Shown in pieces: positions 17,714 to 26,127 of a stretch of 64,000 nt of DNA (the first letter of the stretch is position 1; every line of letters begins with the position of its first letter). Origin of the DNA: CBDFLD01 sp965249005 (GTDB lineage Bacteria > Acidobacteriota > UBA6911); assembly GCA_965249005.1 (NCBI GenBank), contig CBDFLD010000023.1, positions 1,201,910 through 1,265,909 of the forward strand, in the 5' to 3' direction. The notes under the pieces are model-generated. The model searched no databases, was not told the origin of the DNA, and was given only the letters and a program-made list of their open reading frames with translations. A program made the translations under genes and the position numbers.

Positions 17714-19258
17714 ATGTCGATCTTCAAAACCGTACACGGCATTCAACGCACCAACAGCCTCTCGTTTGTCCTCGACGAGGATATGGCGGAGCGAGATTAC
17801 ATCGGCTGGCGAATGGAAAAGGCGGTATTGGACCCGGCGAACCCGCTAATCGAACCCAAGTATCCGTGGGACAGCGGTTGCGGCTTTGCCCACGGCACCT
17901 TTTTGGTCGATCCCATCGACGGCTTGTGGAAGGGGTGGTGGAGCTCAAACCCGGCCGGAGGAAAAGCCAGCATGAGCCGCTGCCGGCTCACCTATGCCGT
18001 CTCCGAAGACGGCGTGAACTGGACGCGCCCCGAGCTGGATCTCTGTCCGCGGCCCGATTACCCAAAGACCAACATCCTGTTCGACTTTGATTCCGGCGGC
18101 AGCACCTGGTACGCCTCGGTCATCGTGCATCCCGATGCCGAGCCCGATTTTCGGTACGAGATGTTTTGCATGCGCAATCCTCAGGGTCCCGGTGAACCAG
18201 GGGTGGCGTTCGTGCGAGGGATCCAGCCCATGCCCGGGGAAACCCACCACCCATTTGCCACCTATCGCTACTACGCGCCCGACGGAATACACTGGGAGGC
18301 ACACGAAGGGCCACTCTTGGTTCCACAAACGGTCGGCATGAAAATGACCATGCCCTATACCGAGGCCTTTGGCGGCGCGGACTCGGCTTCCTTCTATTCG
18401 AACCGGAGCCTGGGCAAGAACGACAACGGCTACACTCTCTACCAGAAAGTCGGAGAGGTAATGCATCCCGGCGGCCTGGTACCCCACGATTGTTTTCCCT
18501 GGGGCCGACGGGTCATTGCCATGCGCACCAGTCCCGACGGCACGAACTGGTCGCACATCGAGGTGATCATTCAACCCGACTGGCGCGATCCCCACGATCA
18601 ACAGTTCATGGAACTGGCTCCTCACAAGGTCCAGGGAGGGTTTCTCGGACTGTTGTGTTGCTATAACGTGCGCGAGCACACCATCGATTTTCAATTCGCG
18701 GGCAGTGCGGACGGACGGCTCTGGTCGCGTCCTTCCCGCCAGCCCACGCTGCCGGTGTCGCCGCTGGGTGACTACGGCGGGGGGATGATGTGGGCGACGC
18801 ACGAGCTGATCGAGCACCAGGGTCGTCTCTATATGTACTTCGCGGGGACGGAGGGTTTACACGGCGACACCTCGTTCGGTTGCGGCCCCAATCTCAATAA
18901 CTTTCACGGCGCCATCTGCCGCGCGAGCTGGGAGGTCGACCGGTACTGGGCGGTGGTCAGCGGGGTGGGAGGCGTCTACGAAGCCAGCTTCCGCACCCAC
19001 GCGGCGCCCGCGGGCGGGAAGCGCCTGCTCCTGAACGCCGCCACGTCGACAGTGAGCGAGGGCGAGCTCAGCGTAGAGTTAACGGATCCCGAAGGAACGC
19101 CTATCCCCGGCTTCAGCCGCGCCGATTATCAGCCGTGGCACGGTAACAGCAAGAGGCAGCCCGCACGCTGGTCCGGCGGCGACACCTGTCCGCAAGGGTA
19201 CGCCGCCGCCCGGTTTTTCCTCCGCCGCGCCAGGCTTTATGGTTACGCTTGGGATTAG
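17714..19258 (+). CDS. GH43/GH32-like five-bladed beta-propeller protein
   Basis: A 514-residue protein without a signal peptide. Repeated propeller strands end in SEDGVNWTRPEL, APDGIHWEAHEGPLL, SPDGTNWSHIEVI and SADGRLWSRPSRQP: the S-x-DG-x-x-W pattern of glycosidase-like propellers (GH43/GH32/GH68 clan). FAHGTFLVDPIDG and YMYFAGTEG match blade starts of this group. Similar unassigned propeller proteins are frequent in Planctomycetota and Acidobacteriota. The substrate and catalytic acids are not clear, so it may bind or cleave a glycan. GGAGAG lies about 8 nt before ATG 17714. It is followed by a tRNA-end remnant and the repeat mosaic. Confidence 0.75.
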   Translation: MSIFKTVHGIQRTNSLSFVLDEDMAERDYIGWRMEKAVLDPANPLIEPKYPWDSGCGFAHGTFLVDPIDGLWKGWWSSNPAGGKASMSRCRLTYAVSEDGVNWTRPELDLCPRPDYPKTNILFDFDSGGSTWYASVIVHPDAEPDFRYEMFCMRNPQGPGEPGVAFVRGIQPMPGETHHPFATYRYYAPDGIHWEAHEGPLLVPQTVGMKMTMPYTEAFGGADSASFYSNRSLGKNDNGYTLYQKVGEVMHPGGLVPHDCFPWGRRVIAMRTSPDGTNWSHIEVIIQPDWRDPHDQQFMELAPHKVQGGFLGLLCCYNVREHTIDFQFAGSADGRLWSRPSRQPTLPVSPLGDYGGGMMWATHELIEHQGRLYMYFAGTEGLHGDTSFGCGPNLNNFHGAICRASWEVDRYWAVVSGVGGVYEASFRTHAAPAGGKRLLLNAATSTVSEGELSVELTDPEGTPIPGFSRADYQPWHGNSKRQPARWSGGDTCPQGYAAARFFLRRARLYGYAWD

Positions 19259-19371
19259 GGTGTCATCCAAGTTGCTGAACTTTGACGAGTCGTCAGATGG
19301 ATGTTAGATATTGGCCCATTTGGGGCGTTTGCTAGCCCCATATTCTTTCCTGTAAACCATTAAAAAAAAAT

Positions 19372-19416
19372 TGGTAGCGACGGGTGGACTTGAACCACCG
19401 ACCGTGGGGTTATGAA
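19372..19416 (-). repeat. tRNA 3'-end remnant, copy B
   Basis: This is the same element as at 12803: on the minus strand a CAT anticodon loop followed by TTCAAGT in a GGTGG/CCACC T arm and an ACCA end. It is directly followed on the plus strand by sequence shared with 23799 onward (TGGTTTCGGAAGGAAT). That places it at the left edge of the repeat mosaic, as expected for an old integration site. Confidence 0.6.
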
Positions 19417-19430
19417 CTCGGAGGTACGCG

Positions 19431-20095
19431 TGGTTTCGGAAGGAATGGGCGAAGACTGGCAAAAAGTTGGACTTGGGGAAAGGTTGTCTGCGCTTTAAGC
19501 CGTGGAGAAAGTGAACCATCTCGACTCGGGACACTTCCCGATGCTGTCGATGCGCTTGGAGGTCGCCAAGCTACTCTAGATCAGCGAATCAACCTGGGAG
19601 GTGGGCCATTCGGCAACAAGTCACCGAGTTCGTCACGTCGACGCGTGGCAAGACGTTACATGACATCACAGGCGAGGTTCTGGATTGGGTCGGAGCGTCG
19701 GGGATCGAGGAAGGAATGCTGACCCTCCACGTGCGGCACACCTCGGCCTCGTTGCTGATTCAGGAGAACGCGGACCCCGAGGTGCAGCGCGACCTCGAGC
19801 GCTTCTTCCGCCGGCTGGTGCCCGACGGCGATCCGATCTTCCGCCACACCGCCGAGGGGCCGGACGACATGGCGGCGCACGTGCGCTCGGCGCTGACCTC
19901 GACGACGCTGTCGATACCGGTGATCGGTCGCCGCCCCGCGCTCGGGACCTGGCAGGGGATCTACCTTTACGAGCACCGGGACGCGCCGCACCGCCGCCCA
20001 CCTCATCGGCGAGTAGCCCGTCGAAGGGCGCGTTCTGGCTGGCGCCCCCTGTCGATTCAGTTCCGCTGTTTTCGGTAGTCTCGGGGCGAGCGCCC
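19431..20095 (+). repeat. Hydrolase-yjbQ-araC repeat R1, copy 1 (internally deleted)
   Basis: The first 68 bp match 23799 onward. The copy then jumps (about 19498) straight to the last 80 bp of the alpha/beta-hydrolase gene and continues with yjbQ. It ends with the 3' end of the AraC gene, shared with copy 3 up to about 20095. Compared with copies at 23964 and 47178, most of the hydrolase gene is missing. There is also a short deletion of about 11 bp near 19997 within yjbQ. Confidence 0.75.
19608..20012 (+). pseudogene. yjbQ: YjbQ (UPF0047) family protein, broken copy
   Basis: This is the third copy of the YjbQ gene described at 24784. Residues LHVRHTSASLLIQEN and AAHVRSALTSTTLSIPVIGRRPALGTWQGIYLYEHRD are intact. 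A short deletion near 19997 shifts the frame after HRDAPHRR and replaces the last residues (IAAHLIGE) by an unrelated tail. The GTG used as a possible start in the other copies is GTC here. Confidence 0.7.
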
Positions 20096-20310
20096 CATCC
20101 GTTGACTGTCAATGTCGGTGACTCGCAGCTGAGCAACCTCGGCGGTGCGCAACCCACCCGCGTATGCCATCATCAGAATGGACCGGTGCTTGATATTGGT
20201 GATGCCTTCGAAAAAGCGAGCGACTTCCACGGGACTCAAGGCAACGGGGAGTTTCCTTTCCTGCCTCGGGAAAGGAATGTGCTCGATGGCGTGTCTTCTA
20301 CCCTATAGTT
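20057..20310 (-). pseudogene. Tyrosine recombinase fragment joined to AraC tail
   Basis: Minus-strand residues IPFPRQERKLPVALSPVEVARFFEGI, then ILMMAYAGGLRTAEVAQLRVTDIDSQRM, match the core-binding/catalytic start of integron-like or IS91-associated tyrosine recombinases (the R of GLRTAEV is the first catalytic Arg). At 20096 the frame passes into GRSPRDYRKQRN, which is the extreme C-terminus of the AraC gene seen in copy 3 (48458). The reading is thus a chimera made by recombination, not a functional protein. No recombinase C-terminus (HxxR, Tyr) is present. Confidence 0.65.
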
Positions 20311-20602
20311 TGGATTCGCTGTGGATGAGTTTGGGAAGCAGGAACGCTTCTTATTTCCAATGCCGAAGCTGGAGTGTAGAGAACTACCGCGAAGCGGTTT
20401 AGTTCAACAACGACATATCCGAAGCTACGGGGAAGGCATCCCAGCAGAAACGTAACTTCCGAGATGCAGCTGCAGAGTAGCCCGGGTCGCTACCTCACCG
20501 AGGTACTCGCCAGATCCGGACGTGAAGATTTCTCCCATCCGGCTCCTCCGTTGATACGTCTCGTGGTCATGACCGCCAGATCGATACGTTGATCCGTGGT
20601 CG

Positions 20603-21023
20603 CGGGAGCGACTTGTACCAGGCCCGCTTCGTCGCCTCGACGAGCAGCAGCAACATACGAAAGTTGTCGTTCACGCCTTGCATGGTCGCTTCTGTTCCAC
20701 TTATCCTCCTCTCAGCGGAAGAGAGGTGTCATGCTGACGATCATGGTCTGGTTTGCGGGGTGGATGGCGGGATTCGGGGCGGTTGCGGATGACGACCTCC
20801 TGAACAAGGTCGAGCACAAGTTCGCAGACAACAACGGAGTGAGAATTCATTATGTTGCCCTGGGCAAGGGGCCGCTGGTGCTGCTCATTAATGGATTTCC
20901 CGATTTCTGGTATGGATGGCGACATCAGATGTCGGAACTCGCCAACGATTATCGTGTGGTGGCGATGGACCTGCGCGGATACAACCAGAGCGACAAGCCT
21001 AGGGGCGCCGACAACTATGACAT
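20603..21023 (+). repeat. Repeat R2, copy 1 (5' half of epoxide-hydrolase-like gene)
   Basis: These 421 bp are nearly identical to 45963-46383 at a constant offset of 25,360 bp. They cover the upstream region and the first 98 codons of the secreted hydrolase. The match stops abruptly at both ends, so this is a truncated duplicate. Confidence 0.85.
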
Positions 21024-21066
21024 AGGAGACAGTGATCTCTTCGCGAACAATATCACCGGACTGTAG
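20731..21066 (+). pseudogene. Truncated copy of secreted epoxide-hydrolase-like protein
   Basis: The signal peptide and N-terminal third of the hydrolase at 46091 are present up to GADNYD. An unrelated 14-residue tail and a stop follow. The nucleophile and the catalytic His regions are missing, so it cannot be active. In addition, the oxyanion motif HGFP of the intact gene is NGFP here. Confidence 0.85.
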
Positions 21067-21196
21067 CTTTCGCTTCAAAACTTGCTAGGTGCCTTTCTAT
21101 GAGCTATCCATCTTTTCGACGAGAGCCCTCGGGTCAAGAGGGGGCGTCTATATCTACCTGTCGGAGTCCACTAAAACCTCTGTTCGGAGATTTGTC

Positions 21197-23704
21197 ATGC
21201 CGTCTTGCCTACTTCTCCGCATCATGATCACCGCGGCATCTGTGACCGTGGCTGTTCTGGCGTATTCGTCGAGACTGGCGGCTAGGGATCAGCCGCTGGC
21301 AGCGAATGCCGCACGGCTCATACCGGCCATGGAAAGTCTCGGCGTGCCCTTTCCCGCTGAACTTCGGGATCGTCTGGAGGCTGCGATCGATGCTGAAGAT
21401 GCGTCCGAGATTCAGGCCACGCTGCGCGCGCAGACGCTGTTCGACGTGTCCATCAATCCGGAACTGCGAGTCAAGGTGAAAGGCGGCGCAGCGGATCCGG
21501 TATTGCAGCAGGCCGGGTTTACGCCGTTTCTGGTCCGCGTGCAAAACGATTCCACCGTGACCCGCAAGCTCAACATCGGCAGTCCTCAGGCGGGCCCTGT
21601 TTACTCCGGGGCCGTCAAGAAGACGCTCCAGAGACAGGCTCAGGAAGAACTGAATGACAATGAGAATTTAGAACAGGCACGCCGGTTTCTCAACGTTGGG
21701 ATGTATGACAGCCCGCCCGTGTCCTCTCGGCTCAGCGGGCATCACACGCAATACCTGATTGCGCTGATCTATAGCAGCGAATCTGGATCGCGAGAGGCTA
21801 CGATAGCATTTGATATCGGGCAGGGGACTCAGGATCTTGGATTCCGCAGTGAAGTGGCGGTCCTGTTCAGAGTGATGCCGGCCATTTCGATGACGATGAG
21901 GATCCGTGACCACGATGGCCGTCCCACAACGGCGCGACTCGAATTCCGTGATCATCAGGGTCGAGTGCATCCGCCTCAGCCGCGGCGTCGCGCCCCGGAC
22001 TTCTTCTTTCAGCCGCAGATTTATCGGGCCGACGGCGACACTGTCCTGCTGCCGCCCGGGGAGTTCAACCTGACTTCCGGTCGCGGACCGGAATATCTCC
22101 GGAAAACGCAGACGGTCCGGGTCCGCCCGGACGGAGAAAGAGCCATCAGTGTTGAGCTTGAACGGTGGGTCACTCCGGAAGACTACGGATTTTTCAGCGG
22201 CGATCATCACATTCATGGCGCCGGGTGTTCTCATTACGAATACCCGACTCGGGGAGTCACCCCGCAGGATATGTTTGCTCAGGTCAAAGGAGAAGGACTC
22301 AACGTCGGCTGTGTGCTCACATGGGGTCCGTGTTTTGACTTCCAGCGGCAGTACTTTTCACCGGTCGCTGCAAATATCAGCGAGGCACTCACTGTCCTCA
22401 AGTATGACCTTGAAATCAGCGGTTTTGGCTCCGCAGCTCTGGGTCACGTCTGTCTGCTAAATCTCAGCAATCAAACGTATCCCGGTTCGGAAGGCACCAG
22501 CACCAAAGGATGGCCCACCTGGACAGTGCCGGTATTGCGATGGACAAAGGAACAAGGGGGTGTGACTGGTTATCCCCATTCTGCTCTGCGCGTCGTGCCG
22601 AAAACAGCTGCCGACTGGCTGATGAAACAGCTTGATCGAGACGGCGATGAGCGCATCAGCACAGAAGAAGCCGCTGGCCGACTGCTGCCCGAATCTTTCG
22701 ACAGCGTGGACGCGGATAATTCCGGCACGCTGACGCACCTGGAAATCGTTCGCAGTACCGATCGAATGGCGGAACGGATTCCCAACACAGCCCTGCCATC
22801 CATGGACGGTGGCGGTGCCATGGAGATTTTCGTCAGTACGGCGGAAGGCGTGTGTGATTTCATCAGTGCGATGGATACGGCTCGCATTGGCGAATGGAAC
22901 ACCTGGTATCATCTGCTGAACTGCGGTTTTCCGCTGAAGCTGAGCGGTGAGACTGATTTTCCGTGCATGAGCAGCAGACGCGTTGGCCAGGGACGGGTAT
23001 ATGTACAGCAGGGAGACATTGAAAAGCTTGATTTTGCCGAATGGTGTCGAGGTATCGAAGCAGGGAGGTCTTACGTGTCGGACGGGTTCGCTCATGCACT
23101 TGAGTTCCGCGTCAACGAAGTGGCCCCTGGACCAAAACCCGTGCGGTTGGCAAGTGCCGAAACCGTGTTCATTTCGGCCAAGGTAACCTTCGCTCCGGAA
23201 ATACCGCGGGCGGTGGCCTATGGAACAGAGACGCCGGATGCTGGTCGCCGCGTCGTGGGTGACACGATCCAGCTGCATGCGCCAAGAAACTCAGAATGGG
23301 TGGCCGGAGGCGAACGGCGCGTAGAAGTTGTGATGAATGGCAAGGTGGTTGGAGTGTCAGATGTTCCGTCTGATGGTCGTGCGCATGACCTGCAGTTCGT
23401 AATCCCTGTCGAAGAAAGCTGCTGGATTGCAATTCGTCAGTTTCCGCAGCTTCACAGCAACCCGGTCACGGTGCTTGTTGCCGACGATCCGATTCGCGCT
23501 TCGCAGGCCAGTGCAATCTGGTGTGCCGAGTCCACTCAGCTGCTTTGGCACAAGCGCCAAAGGTTCATCGCAGCGGCTGAACGTCCCGCCGCGCGAGAAT
23601 CTTACCAGCGGGCGATCGCCCGATTCCTGACGATCGCCGAAGAGAGCGACGATCAGGGATTGATGATTCCCCATCTGCCGCTGGATCCCGTCCTCGCGAA
23701 ATGA
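21197..23704 (+). CDS. CehA/McbA-like PHP metallohydrolase with EF-hands
   Basis: An 835-residue protein from ATG 21197; the 36 residues upstream in frame look non-coding. A hydrophobic leader (about 4-27) suggests secretion. The central part has a PHP/CehA-type metal motif (YGFFSGDHHIHGAGCSHYEYPTRG, about residues 330-352) and VTGYPHSAL. An EF-hand pair is inserted after it: DRDGDERISTEEA and DADNSGTLTHLEI. ISAMDTARIGEWNTWYHLLNCGFPLKLSGETDFPC is the conserved tail of CehA/McbA-like proteins in Planctomycetota. It is probably a calcium-binding phosphoesterase or amidohydrolase-type enzyme; the substrate is unknown. It starts 173 bp after a repeat breakpoint and ends just before another, so it may have arrived with the mosaic. 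Confidence 0.8.
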   Translation: MPSCLLLRIMITAASVTVAVLAYSSRLAARDQPLAANAARLIPAMESLGVPFPAELRDRLEAAIDAEDASEIQATLRAQTLFDVSINPELRVKVKGGAADPVLQQAGFTPFLVRVQNDSTVTRKLNIGSPQAGPVYSGAVKKTLQRQAQEELNDNENLEQARRFLNVGMYDSPPVSSRLSGHHTQYLIALIYSSESGSREATIAFDIGQGTQDLGFRSEVAVLFRVMPAISMTMRIRDHDGRPTTARLEFRDHQGRVHPPQPRRRAPDFFFQPQIYRADGDTVLLPPGEFNLTSGRGPEYLRKTQTVRVRPDGERAISVELERWVTPEDYGFFSGDHHIHGAGCSHYEYPTRGVTPQDMFAQVKGEGLNVGCVLTWGPCFDFQRQYFSPVAANISEALTVLKYDLEISGFGSAALGHVCLLNLSNQTYPGSEGTSTKGWPTWTVPVLRWTKEQGGVTGYPHSALRVVPKTAADWLMKQLDRDGDERISTEEAAGRLLPESFDSVDADNSGTLTHLEIVRSTDRMAERIPNTALPSMDGGGAMEIFVSTAEGVCDFISAMDTARIGEWNTWYHLLNCGFPLKLSGETDFPCMSSRRVGQGRVYVQQGDIEKLDFAEWCRGIEAGRSYVSDGFAHALEFRVNEVAPGPKPVRLASAETVFISAKVTFAPEIPRAVAYGTETPDAGRRVVGDTIQLHAPRNSEWVAGGERRVEVVMNGKVVGVSDVPSDGRAHDLQFVIPVEESCWIAIRQFPQLHSNPVTVLVADDPIRASQASAIWCAESTQLLWHKRQRFIAAAERPAARESYQRAIARFLTIAEESDDQGLMIPHLPLDPVLAK

Positions 23705-24047
23705 CTCTGGACTCCGGCATCCGTACAAGGCTGCGCGAAAGTCGGTTTTTTGGGGGACCCAGCTGAACCCTGGCGAGTTATTAGATGGATGTTAGATGGT
23801 TTCGGAAGGAATAGGCGAAGACTGGCAAAAAGTTGAACTTGGGGAAAGGCTGTCTGCGCTTTGAGAAGCTCGAGGATCTAGCCTTGGACGTGGTTGGCAA
23901 AGGAATTGCGAGAGTTTCAGCGGAAGACTTTGCTAACAAGTATGACGCAGTGCGCAATGGCGGGAAGAGCAATAGGAAAGCGAACAAGAAAAGTAAAGAG
24001 AAATAGGTGCTAAGCGTCCCCACGCAAAACAACGAGGAGAAAGTCGC
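23705..24047 (+). other. Repeat edge with the C-terminal end of an unknown reading frame
   Basis: From 23799 the sequence matches 19431 for about 70 bp. A plus-strand frame (LEKLEDLALDVVGKGIARVS, then a Lys/Asn-rich tail ending KSKEK) runs to the stop at 24004-24006. It looks like the C-terminus of a real protein whose start is lost. I do not recognise the family. The last part (from 23964) is the beginning of repeat R1. A Shine-Dalgarno AACGAGGAG precedes the next gene. Confidence 0.45.
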
Positions 24048-24755
24048 ATGAGCCACTACGTCTTAGTACACGGAGCCTGGGAGGGCGCTTGGGGTTGGGA
24101 AAAGGTCACCCCGCACTTGGTCAAGCGGGGACACACGGTTGACGCAGTAGCGTTGCCGGGAAGCCACGAAAACATGCAACCGGTTTCGGATACGACGTTG
24201 GAGAGCTACATCCAAGTCGTCAGCGAAGCGATCGACCGGGCAAAGGGCAAGGTCATCCTCGTGGCCCACAGTCTTGGGGGAGCGACCACCTCGCAGGTGG
24301 CCGAACGGTTCCCAGAGAAGATCGAGCGACTCGTGTACGTTGCGTCGTTCCTGGTGAAGGACGGGGAGAGCATCCTTGAAGCCATGGAGAGCGACAGGGA
24401 GGCACAGATCCTTCCCGAACTCATCCTGAGCGAGGACCAGTCCTATGCCAAAGTTGGCGAGGCTACTTGGCGGAGGGTGGCGTTCCACGACGCGTCGGAA
24501 GGGGCTATTGGCGAGGCTCTGCCGCGTTTGAGCGAAAAGCAGTCGCTGCAGCCACTGGTTTCCAAGTTGCGGCTGACGCAGGAGCGCTTTGGAAGCGTGC
24601 CCAAGCACTTCATTGGAGGCAACTTGGATCGCATGACCACCCCGGAGCTGCAGAAACGCATGTTGAAGAACTGGGCCGTGGAGAAAGTGGACCATCTCGA
24701 ATCGGGACACTTCCCGATGCTGTCGATGCCCTTGGAGGTCGCCAAGCTACTCTAG
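24048..24755 (+). CDS. Alpha/beta hydrolase (AB_hydrolase_6 type), copy 2
   Basis: A 235-residue cytosolic alpha/beta hydrolase resembling small esterases of the salicylate/methyl-ester esterase group. The oxyanion motif LVHGAWEGAWGW is at residues 6-17. The nucleophile elbow is VAHSLGG (Ser at about 74). The C-terminal DHLESGHFPMLSMP supplies the catalytic His. Gene and surroundings are duplicated at 47262; the two proteins differ at residue 4 only (Tyr here, Cys there). GAGGAG sits 8 nt upstream. It is followed 28 bp later by yjbQ, so the pair moves as a cassette. The substrate is unknown. Confidence 0.88.
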   Translation: MSHYVLVHGAWEGAWGWEKVTPHLVKRGHTVDAVALPGSHENMQPVSDTTLESYIQVVSEAIDRAKGKVILVAHSLGGATTSQVAERFPEKIERLVYVASFLVKDGESILEAMESDREAQILPELILSEDQSYAKVGEATWRRVAFHDASEGAIGEALPRLSEKQSLQPLVSKLRLTQERFGSVPKHFIGGNLDRMTTPELQKRMLKNWAVEKVDHLESGHFPMLSMPLEVAKLL

Positions 24756-24783
24756 ATCAGCGAATCAACCCGGGAGGTGGGCC

Positions 24784-25203
24784 ATTCGGCAACAAGTCAC
24801 CGAGTTTGTGACGTCGACGCGTGGCAAGACGTTACACGACATCACAGGCGAGGTTCTGGATTGGGTCGGAGCGTCGGGGATCGAGGAAGGGATGCTGACC
24901 CTCCACGTGCGGCACACCTCGGCCTCGTTGCTGATCCAAGAGAACGCGGATCCCGAGGTGCAGCGCGACCTCGAGCGCTTCTTCCGCCGGCTGGTGCCCG
25001 ACGGCGATCCGATCTTCCGCCACACCGCCGAGGGGCCGGACGACATGGCGGCGCACGTGCGCTCGGCGCTGACCTCGACGACGCTGTCGATACCGGTGAT
25101 CGGTCGCCGCCCCGCGCTCGGGACCTGGCAGGGGATCTACCTTTACGAGCACCGGGACGCGCCGCACCGCCGCCGTATCGCCGCCCACCTCATCGGCGAG
25201 TAG
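24784..25203 (+). CDS. yjbQ: YjbQ / UPF0047 family protein, copy 2
   Basis: The UPF0047/YjbQ family includes E. coli YjbQ, reported to have thiamine-phosphate-synthase activity. Conserved features are LHVRHTSASLLIQENADPEVQRDLERFF, the metal-site region IFRHTAEGPDDMAAHVRSAL, and GTWQGIYLYEHRD. The normal N-terminus (RQQVTEFVTSTRGKTLHDITGEV) is only complete if translation starts at an ATT (24784). That codon stands 5 nt after the Shine-Dalgarno GGGAGGT. The first standard start is GTG at 24808, giving 131 residues. ATT start is inference; either way the fold core is complete. Confidence 0.85.
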   Translation: MRQQVTEFVTSTRGKTLHDITGEVLDWVGASGIEEGMLTLHVRHTSASLLIQENADPEVQRDLERFFRRLVPDGDPIFRHTAEGPDDMAAHVRSALTSTTLSIPVIGRRPALGTWQGIYLYEHRDAPHRRRIAAHLIGE

Positions 25204-25224
25204 CCCGTCGAAGGGCGCGTTCTG

Positions 25225-25386
25225 ACCGGCGATCTGCGTTTGTTTTCCCCCGCCACCGAATCGACCGCCCCCGGGCATCTCGACTTCGCGTCCGCCCACA
25301 AACATCACACCCATTCTCTCCAGCACCAGCGGCTGTGACTTCGCCGACTCTTGTCCCACAGCTGTGATCGCGCACAACTGCAACAC
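25225..25386 (-). pseudogene. N-terminal fragment of secreted alpha/beta-hydrolase (esterase)
   Basis: Minus-strand residues SAKSQPLVLERMGVMFVGGREVEMPGGG, after a hydrophobic leader, match the N-terminus of a secreted esterase family whose members read LVLE..G.FFVGGR before the hydrolase fold. The frame runs into repeat R1 at 25224, so only the leader and first strand remain. It seems to have been cut when the repeat was inserted or recombined. Confidence 0.5.
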
Positions 25387-25569
25387 AAAGGAAAAGAAGA
25401 GTGAAATACTGTCGAGGTTGATCCCCTTTACTGACAGGCTCGGATATGGCTAGACTGATGATCCAAGCTAGACAAAATGAAACCAAGAAGAGAAGAAGGC
25501 TGCCTGACAGGTCGCTCCAGCCACCTACTGTGGCAGAGCACCTTTTTGGTTTCGGTGAGGGTAAGAGCA

Positions 25570-26012
25570 ATGACATTCGAACCACGCGATCCGCACTTCG
25601 AGAAGCGAAGCCGTGAGAATTTTTCTCAGCCAGGGATTCATGCGCACGCTCGGCGCAGCAATGTCGACCATCGAGCCCGGTCATTGTCAGCTTACTCTCG
25701 AGTTCGACCACGCTCTATCTCAACAGCACGGCTACTTCCACGGTGGTGTCATTGCCGCGCTCGTCGACGTGAGCGGCGGCTATGCGGCCTTCTCACTACT
25801 GCCGCCGGAGACCGTATAACCTAACCGTCGAGTTCAAGCTCAATCTCTTGTCGCCGGGCCAAGGCGCCAGCCTCATCGCGGACTCAGTCGTTCTCAAGCC
25901 AGGTCGCACGCTCACTGTCTGTCGAAGTGACGTCTTTGCGATTTCAGCGGATCGCTCGCGCAAGCTCTGCGCCAAAGCGCTCGCAACGTATATAGCAATT
26001 GAATGGGCCTAG
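25570..26012 (+). pseudogene. PaaI-type thioesterase (hot-dog fold), frameshifted
   Basis: The reading starts at ATG 25570 (MTFEPRDPHFEKRSRENFSQ), moves to a second frame near 25630 (GFMRTLGAAMSTIEPGHCQL...QQHGYFHGGVIAALVDVSGGYAAFSLLPPET) and to a third near 25818 (NLTVEFKLNLLSPGQG...KPGRTLTVCRSDVFAI), ending at 26012. Together this is a complete PaaI/YbgC-type hot-dog thioesterase with the HGG catalytic loop. Two indels break it. It faces the Mrp-like operon convergently. Confidence 0.72.
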
Positions 26013-26127
26013 TCGCCCTGTTTGTGGGTACGGGACTATTGTGCTCTGTCGTACGGATGCACCTCCAGCCAACAGCTTGAATGATCTGCGAGCACGGCGG
26101 CGGTCTGTCTGGGTCGCCCGTGGGAAG

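Larger units (their letters stand above)
23964..25224 (+). repeat. Hydrolase-yjbQ repeat R1, copy 2
   Basis: This 1,261-bp segment is nearly identical to 47178-48438 at a constant offset of 23,214 bp. It contains the complete hydrolase and yjbQ genes plus about 84 bp upstream. Unlike copies 1 and 3 it does not continue into the AraC remnant: a different gene fragment (25225) is joined right after TTCTG at 25224. Confidence 0.9.

Noticed and set aside
19384..19722. Open frames beginning MDLNHRPWGYELGG
   Set aside because: This peptide is a translation of the reverse of a tRNA 3' end, a well-known annotation artefact.
24063..24710. 215-residue minus-strand frame repeated at 47277
   Set aside because: It is antisense to the alpha/beta hydrolase, and its conservation between copies only reflects DNA duplication.
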